52,500 nt of DNA from Mesostigma viride (taxonomy: Eukaryota > Streptophyta > Mesostigmatophyceae > Mesostigmatales > Mesostigmataceae). Of this stretch, positions 18,399 to 52,500 are shown piece by piece (positions within the stretch are counted from its first letter, which is position 1; each line of letters starts with the position of its first letter). A model generated the notes under the pieces. The model was not told where the DNA came from. It saw only the letters and a program-made list of their open reading frames with translations, and ran no database searches. A program made the position numbers and the translations under genes. The stretch covers positions 754,001 to 806,500 of the forward strand of contig RPFO01000448.1 of the NCBI GenBank assembly GCA_009746045.1. The letters run 5' to 3'.

Positions 18399-18815
18399 AC
18401 AAGAAAAAAGACCACAACAATGTCACTACGCCGCCAAAGTAGTCAAACTGCCCTAGCACGGGGCTGACATCAGCAACCGAGCTTAACTTAACACGCCAAC
18501 CTGAGAATGTAGCGACACCTACCGTACCACAAAAACAACAACCAATCAAATACCCTTTCCGAAAGGTTCTAATTATCATTCAACAAACCGGTTCAACAAA
18601 CCCGGCCCTGTCAAACTTTAAGCATAAGATTGTTTCGAGATTGTAGCACAATAGGGCCACTGCCCCTACTAACAATTCCAGGTCGCCAGCCATTAGCCAA
18701 ATCCGGTTACATCTGCCAAACCCGCCCGGTTCAGCCGACCATCCAGGCGGCTCCCGTGAGCGGCCTTATTCCCCGCCTCACTTCGAGAAACTCTTTTCAA
18801 AGAAATCCGATTCAT
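18399..18815 (-). repeat. Element B direct repeat A1 (417 bp)
   Basis: Second copy of 16975-17394; its outer GATTCAT end overlaps the start of array block 3. Confidence 0.94.
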
Positions 18816-19400
18816 TCATTCATTCATTCATTCATTCATTCATTCATTCATTCATTCATTCATTCATTCATTCATTCATTCATTCATTCATTCATTCATT
18901 CATTCATTCATTCATTCATTCATTCATTCATTCATTCATTCATTCATTCATTCATTCATTCATTCATTCATTCATTCATTCATTCATTCATTCATTCATT
19001 CATTCATTCATTCATTCATTCATTCATTCATTCATTCATTCATTCATTCATTCATTCATTCATTCATTCATTCATTCATTCATTCATTCATTCATTCATT
19101 CATTCATTCATTCATTCATTCATTCATTCATTCATTCATTCATTCATTCATTCATTCATTCATTCATTCATTCATTCATTCATTCATTCATTCATTCATT
19201 CATTCATTCATTCATTCATTCATTCATTCATTCATTCATTCATTCATTCATTCATTCATTCATTCATTCATTCATTCATTCATTCATTCATTCATTCATT
19301 CATTCATTCATTCATTCATTCATTCATTCATTCATTCATTCATTCATTCATTCATTCATTCATTCATTCATTCATTCATTCATTCATTCATTCATTCATT
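18811..19400. repeat. Giant (TTCA)n array, block 3, about 147 copies
   Basis: Perfect array on the same strand and motif as blocks 1 and 2. To its right, GCGCTTTAGCCAACG resembles the edge of element B's internal region (GCGCTCAGCCAACG at 18382), so an older element remnant may lie there. Confidence 0.97.
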
Positions 19401-19589
19401 AATTTGCGCTTTAGCCAACGCTTGTAGCCCACCTGACCTTTTATAGCATAAGCTATGCGTCAGCCTACCTGTGGTACTGCATGGTTGCGGTATATTGCAC
19501 CCACAGTGTTGTGCCCCGGCATTATGCTGCGGAGAGAGCACTCGATGTGGCCTGCCCATTTGTGGCAGTGATCGAGAGGGCGCCCTCCC

Positions 19590-19678
19590 TCCAATCTCAT
19601 TGCGTATAGTTGAGCTTAAGGTTCCTGTACTCTGTATCGGCACCCACGTGACGCAGTCACGTGCTTAATTTAATTAAT
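19590..19678 (+). mobile_element. LINE 3' end with hairpin and (TTAA)-type tail
   Basis: Second copy of the 13932-14006 LINE end. The stem CACGTGAC, loop GCA and stem GTCACGTG are perfect here (19640-19659), followed by TTAATTTAATTAATG. Upstream, 19490-19590 may be part of the same element. Confidence 0.72.
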
Positions 19679-19742
19679 GCTCGGCCCTGCTTGGTGTGCA
19701 TCAAACAGATCGAGATGAAAGGTAACTACTCAAAAAGTCGGT

Positions 19743-19792
19743 ATCCCGTGACTCCGCCAACGGAGGCGGGTGAATGACTGAATGAATGAATT
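19743..19792 (+). mobile_element. LINE 3' end of the second hairpin type
   Basis: GTGACTCCGCCAACGGAGGC can fold as CTCCG/CGGAG and is followed by degenerate (TGAA)n. It resembles the 3' end at 11398. The rest of 19680-20058 holds nothing I recognise. Confidence 0.6.
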
Positions 19793-20058
19793 GCCTATAA
19801 CCATGAAAAGTCTTGCCTGTAACAAAATCAAATCGATCTCTGACATTGAGCACAACACATCGATAGGTGTAATCAGCGCAGTCAGAAGCCTGGATGCCCT
19901 ACATCCATAACATGTTTGCAACTTGTCAGCAGGCCGGACCTTCAAGGAGGCGAGTGAATGTTCGATCAGAAAAAGTTGATGCAACTCAGGATGTAGGCAA
20001 TTTCACCTGCTTACGGAATCTCGAAAGGGCACTATACCCACGCCAGGATTAAATGGCA

Positions 20059-48407
<28,349 letters not shown>

Positions 48408-49116
48408 GGTCACGCTAAACTCGACCCTTTAGATAGCTGACCATGGAATTAAGTGCACACGACGTGCATGGAGGACATGAGGTAATATTCCACTCCCCGT
48501 TTGAAGTTTATTGTCCCATTCGTAGTACAAATCTGGAGTTGACTCATAGACCTGCTGCAAGGTGTTCAAATTGACGACTGTCCCACATGACAATGACCCG
48601 TTTGCTCATCATATTGTCATAGCCAGTTCGCATTATGAAACAACAGGGAGAAATTGGACGAACAATTGCAACATTGCTGTAACCTACGTTGCGCTATCGC
48701 ACCTCATCAGTAATCAGATGGGTTTAATTTACTTCCGGTGGCCCGTAATACTTTACGGGCTATCTAAACATATGAAAGACCTATTCTCTATGTACGATGC
48801 CTCATCTAATTCTAAATTCGCTGACCGCTGTCTATGATGGCTATTGGATGCGTCTTCCGCATCTGCGGTATAATATTTCTTAGAGCCGCACCGTACTGAT
48901 ACACGGCGTCGCTGGCTGGTGGGAACTCGTCGGGCCGAGCCAACGTGTGTGAGTTGGCAGCAGACACACGAAGGTACTGTAATTGACCTTTCCTGGCATG
49001 CCCTTCGCTGGCATTTCTATGTTGCGCCATGCCTAAATAGCTAAGCACGGAGTAATTTTGCTGGCTCAAGCCCATCGTCAATTTGTCACTAGTCTGTACG
49101 ATAGGCAGAGGAAGTC
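48408..49116. promoter_or_regulatory. Divergent promoter region between dynactin and RHIP1-like genes
   Basis: 709 bp between the two start codons, which point away from each other. It must hold both 5' untranslated regions and promoters unless one gene has an upstream non-coding exon. I see no TATA box in a clear position and no coding exon (in particular no CAP-Gly motif) on the minus strand. Confidence 0.55.
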
Positions 49117-52100
49117 ATGGATAAAGTCCGTGCCTGGTGGTCCGCAAATGCCCCTGCGGTGCCATTAATGGAGGGGAGTAATCAGGAGAGAATTCAACAA
49201 TTCACCAACATCGTTGATGTTGCGACGAGTTCGGTTGATGCTGCCACCGACGCAGCGATCGAGCACTCCCGCTACTTTGCTGAGAAGGTTACGTCAGCTG
49301 TAGCTGAGGGATTGGAGACTGCCAAGGTGCGATGATAAAACTATGTAGGAGCAATGCCTTGGCAGGTTGCATTCTGAACGCGTTGAGAATGCAGGATGCG
49401 TTGCGTCTGCCTCTTGACAGTTTTGTCTGTTGGTTCTTGTCATTAACTAATGCTGAACAACCGTTCAGAGCGATTTGCACGCGTCATTGCCATGATACAA
49501 GTATTACTTGGCCTTTGGAGGTTGTACACGACAAGAGAGAATTGCAGCAAACGTGTCATTAATTCACGTGTGCGATAATTTGTCAGAAAAGGTGGTGTCC
49601 TGACGAATTTGAGGGATGTAACCACCTCTAGAATCGCCCATGACATAGAAACCATGATTAGGTTTTAAGTACATTGATGTGTAGCTGTGCGTCATCAATC
49701 ATCCAGGTTGCAAGCACCATGGAAACCTTGCCGGATTCACAGTTTGCGCGACTTGCTTGGTTTCGAACCCTTGTCGCTTCTCTGCAGGTCCACCTGGATG
49801 TCCTGACGGGAGCTTACAAGCAAGTTGAAGATACTGCTATTGGCAAGATGAAAGGTAAGGGAGGATTGTCCTGGTTGGAGGTATTCACATTCAGCTGCGC
49901 AGGGATTGTTGCTAGAACGATGTAGAAATGGTATCGAAATAACGATGTGGAAAGGAAAATATAGATCAGTTTAGTTGCTTTCCTCCTTCTGGAATGCTTC
50001 CGTCGTCTTTCAGCTCGGGTCAGCTACTTTCAAACTGGCCATCACCAACGGCTCTGGGGTATACGGTTGTTCCAACATACTGGCGCCAGGCAGGCCACCG
50101 TTTCTGACTGCATGTCCAGTTATGTCTGATGGAAAGGGTGATAAGGAATCAAATAACTGCTATGATGGTACCGATACAGTAGTAGAACGATATATATATG
50201 TGAAATCCGGTGCGTTTCATGTAGAGCAACCACCACATGTTGACCTTAACCAAGGTAGCAACCATGAAATGCGGGTCAAGCTATCCATGCTGGGTCGCAT
50301 TGAAGCCTAATCACGGCAATATCCCTTATACGCTGCTGAATTGCTCACGCTGTCCACAGGGAAGCAGTTCCAATTGTTGTTGCACCGGCGCCTGGTGATG
50401 TGCCGTGCAACTGCAAGTATCATGGCGACATGCTTGGTGGAGCATGCTTGGTTACAGCTCTCATGGCTTGCTAGAGCATGGTGAAGCGTAGATGTGCTGT
50501 ACCCAAGGGAGCCTCCTGTTACTGTGTCAACGTGGCAACGGTGCATGGCGCAAACGACCTGAAATCACGCCCCGTTGTAACAGCCCACTGAAGGAGCCCC
50601 CCCCCCCCCCCCCCTTGATGTGATTTGAAACTCGCAATACAGTAACCGGCTGTAATACAGTTAGCGTTGGCCCTTGCCATTGCTGTGGCTATTTCCTTTT
50701 TTTTCCCCTGGCCATACTCTTAGGCCTGCCCCCGTGTCCCGCTGCTTATTTGACATTCACGGCACGTGGCTTTGCCCATGCCGTGCCGTGCATGCGCATC
50801 TCGATCTCTGTCCTATGGCTTTGCAAGGCAATCCCCTTGTCATAATAATTTTTTTTATCTTATGTATGATTAGCGGCTGTTTTCCTGATCCTGTTGTCTC
50901 CTGTGCCTATGCTTCCCCTCCCTCCCAACTACCCCGCTGCAGAGGGGGTGTACGCGGCCATCGACAACCCGCAGGTCTCCCTACCCATCCTGGGTGCCGC
51001 CGTGCTGCTACCCATCGGTGAGCCGGGGGTGGAACACTGGTCTTTAAAGAACTGGTTCAAACACTGATTTTAAAATGGTTTAAAATGTTTTTTTCTCGGG
51101 AGTATTATAGGGTGGAAGAGTGTTGACAAACCAGGGGGTCCACAGCCTGGTGCGCATGATGCATGTAGGCGGCAGCTACGCAGCGTGGTGGCCCCTTGGT
51201 TATGTGAGCTGTGATTGTGTGCGCTGTGATTATGTGCGCTTTCCATCGCAGGCCCCCACTGGTAGGGTGTTGTAGATGGTACCAGCTGTAAGCGTGTATC
51301 AATCCATCTATCAATATGTAGTCGTATATATAGTCGTTTGTGAGTAACAGGTCATACAAATCGGAAGGTACTGCGTGTGCATCCAGCCCACCCCCCGTGT
51401 CCCCATGGAGGTCGCACGTATGCTGCCATCCCGTGGCATTACAATTGTGTGTGCATACTTGGCCGGCCCTTGACGTTGACGCACACGTATCCTGCCTGCT
51501 GGTGGCGCGTGCTCACATATCCTAAACGCTCACATTCCCTTGCTTGCGAATGGGGCGGGCTCTGGGTGCCGTCCGCCAGTCCCCCGCCGCCTGCTCTACC
51601 GCGCCACCCTGGGCCGCTTCCGTAACCAGCAAGCGGTCCTCAACAGCGCGGAGACGCGGCTCAAGTCGATGAAAATGACCGCGTCCGAGTACGAGCTGGA
51701 GAAGAACAAGCTCATGGTGGGTGGCTTGAAGCTGTATTATGAGGTAGATAATGATGGGGCAGTGCGTTTTTGTCTTATTGCAAGTAACTGGCCGCATTTG
51801 AACGAGCTGGAGAAGAACAAGCGCATGGTGGGTAGGTGGTGTCTTGACCATGAGGAGTGGGGAAATGGTGGCATGCTGCCATGGCTGTCAAGGAACTGCG
51901 GCATGAGTAGGAGCTGGTGGGTGATAATGGAATGGGATGGTACCGCACCCAGCATTATCAACTATATGCCTTAATCGATGGAGGAAGGGATGGTACCGCA
52001 CCCAGTAGAATCAACTATATGCCTCAATGGATGGACAAATGGGGTGGTACCGCACCCAGTATTATCAACTGCTTGCAACCCTAACACGGACTGGAGGAGC

Positions 52101-52500
52101 TCATGGTTAAAGAAGGTGGGTGCAAGGGGCAGCGAGCAACGATGGTACAGCCTTGTGTTGTATGATTTGCCATGCACTGCGGCGATATTTTTCACTGTGC
52201 ACCTGCTTAAGTGACCCCCAGGTTGTAATGACCAGGAAGCGGAAGGTCAGAATGCTGGCCGGCTGCCCGCCTGCCCGTTTTCCCGCCTGACCCGTTTGCC
52301 TGCCTGCCCTCTCGCCCGCCTGCCCGCATGCATGCATGCATAGCTTCATGGCCTGGCGGCTGTTCGACAACACCTTCGTTCATATCTTTTCCTCGTTGGG
52401 TGTCTCCAGCCATGTTTATCATCATATTATTTACTAATTTGCTTATCTGTTTCTTCGCATCATGCCTTGTCGTTCACCCGCCAGGAGCGTGCGATTGCGG
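49117..52500 (+). CDS. RHIP1: RHIP1-like protein (RGS1-HXK1-interacting protein 1 family), 5' part
   Basis: Exons 49117-49326, 49707-49854, 50943-51017, 51580-51716 and 52485 to beyond the window; phases agree. In Arabidopsis, RHIP1 binds the G-protein regulator RGS1 and hexokinase 1 in sugar signalling. Family features: SSVDAATDA near the N terminus, YKQVEDTAIGKMKEGV, a hydrophobic probable membrane segment SLPILGAAVLLPI, then the basic block PRRLLYRATLGRF and a coiled-coil region (SAETRLKS...YELEKNKLM, ERAIA). Plant members have the same order: YED, hydrophobic stretch, PRRFL-RHTLGRF, KLLERTALAE. The ATG at 49117 gives MDKVRAWW. Exon 2 could instead start at 49788 after CTCTGCAG. The 3' end is missing. 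Function in an alga is inferred. Confidence 0.72.
49855..50942 (+). other. Intron 2 of the RHIP1-like gene
   Basis: Contains a poly-C run at 50598-50614 and otherwise unique sequence; no further exon could be supported. Confidence 0.5.
51690..51830 (+). repeat. In-frame duplication of the exon 4 end and its donor
   Basis: GAGCTGGAGAAGAACAAGC, the end of exon 4 with donor ATG/GTGGGT (51716/51717), recurs 111 bp downstream with the same donor (51827/51828). The frame stays open between the two donors, so use of the second one would add 37 residues. Confidence 0.85.
51936..52062. repeat. About 54 bp tandem repeat, 2.5 copies
   Basis: GGTACCGCACCCAG occurs at 51939, 51992 and 52046, each followed by ATCAACT. 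In intron 4 of the RHIP1-like gene. The rest of that intron has GCCTGCCC-type repeats at 52262-52328. Confidence 0.9.

Larger units (their letters stand above)
16817..18810 (-). mobile_element. Element B: PAT-like element with complete A1-B1-A2-B2 split repeats
   Basis: Read on the minus strand: A1 (18399-18815), internal region (17516-18398), B1 (17395-17515) joined directly to A2 (16975-17394), a 37 bp C-rich linker, and B2 (16817-16937). This is the split-direct-repeat order of PAT/Kangaroo-type retrotransposons. The internal region is only about 0.9 kb and shows no reverse transcriptase, RNase H or recombinase, so it is a non-autonomous derivative. Repeat copies are almost identical, suggesting recent movement. 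Both outer ends abut (ATTC)n. An ordinary LTR element would not explain the second, interleaved repeat pair. Confidence 0.78.

Noticed and set aside
16975-18815. Element B as an LTR retrotransposon with 420 bp LTRs
   Set aside because: The interleaved 121 bp repeat pair and the direct B1-A2 junction do not fit LTR structure; no TG...CA ends.
48562-48837. 91-codon plus-strand frame in the divergent spacer
   Set aside because: No splice partner, no recognisable domain, codon use unlike the neighbouring exons.

Overview
The window is a eukaryotic nuclear contig, most likely from a green alga (inference). Its genes are rich in short GC-rich exons with consensus GT-AG introns. One gene is a homologue of the plant protein RHIP1. 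The mobile elements (tyrosine-recombinase retroelements with split direct repeats, LINEs with a 3' hairpin) are of kinds known from volvocine algae. Nothing looks prokaryotic. Nearly all the long open frames come from tandem arrays whose period is a multiple of three.

Three host genes can be rebuilt exon by exon, with splice phase agreeing at every junction. (1) 1034-9818, plus strand: the 3' eight exons of a CLASRP/SWAP-family arginine-serine-rich splicing protein; its 5' end lies left of the window. (2) 20059-48407, minus strand: a 26-exon gene for the dynactin large subunit (DCTN1/p150Glued type), starting at an ATG in an ACCATGG context and apparently lacking the CAP-Gly domain. (3) 49117 to the right edge, plus strand: an RHIP1-like protein, cut by the window end. 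Genes 2 and 3 are divergent and share a 709 bp spacer.

Between genes 1 and 2 (about 9.8-20.0 kb) lies a nest of mobile elements. An old LINE reverse-transcriptase fragment is split by a younger LINE insertion with an 11 bp target duplication. Next come a broken tyrosine recombinase gene and a B1-A2-B2 set of split repeats. After that, a LINE 3' hairpin runs directly into a giant (TTCA)n array. Two further split-repeat elements, in opposite orientations, divide that array into three blocks of about 600 bp. The simplest reading is one expanded LINE tail that served as a landing site for two site-specific-recombinase retroelements.

The dynactin introns hold a piggyBac-like TTAA element inserted in a 48 bp minisatellite, a decayed Copia-type LTR element, a 75 bp LINE tail insertion with a 10 bp target duplication, and many micro- and minisatellites. 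A recurrent theme is local duplication of exon-intron junctions: a tandem exon duplication, a 34 bp minisatellite that copies a splice donor, a copied splice acceptor, and a copied in-frame donor in the RHIP1-like gene.
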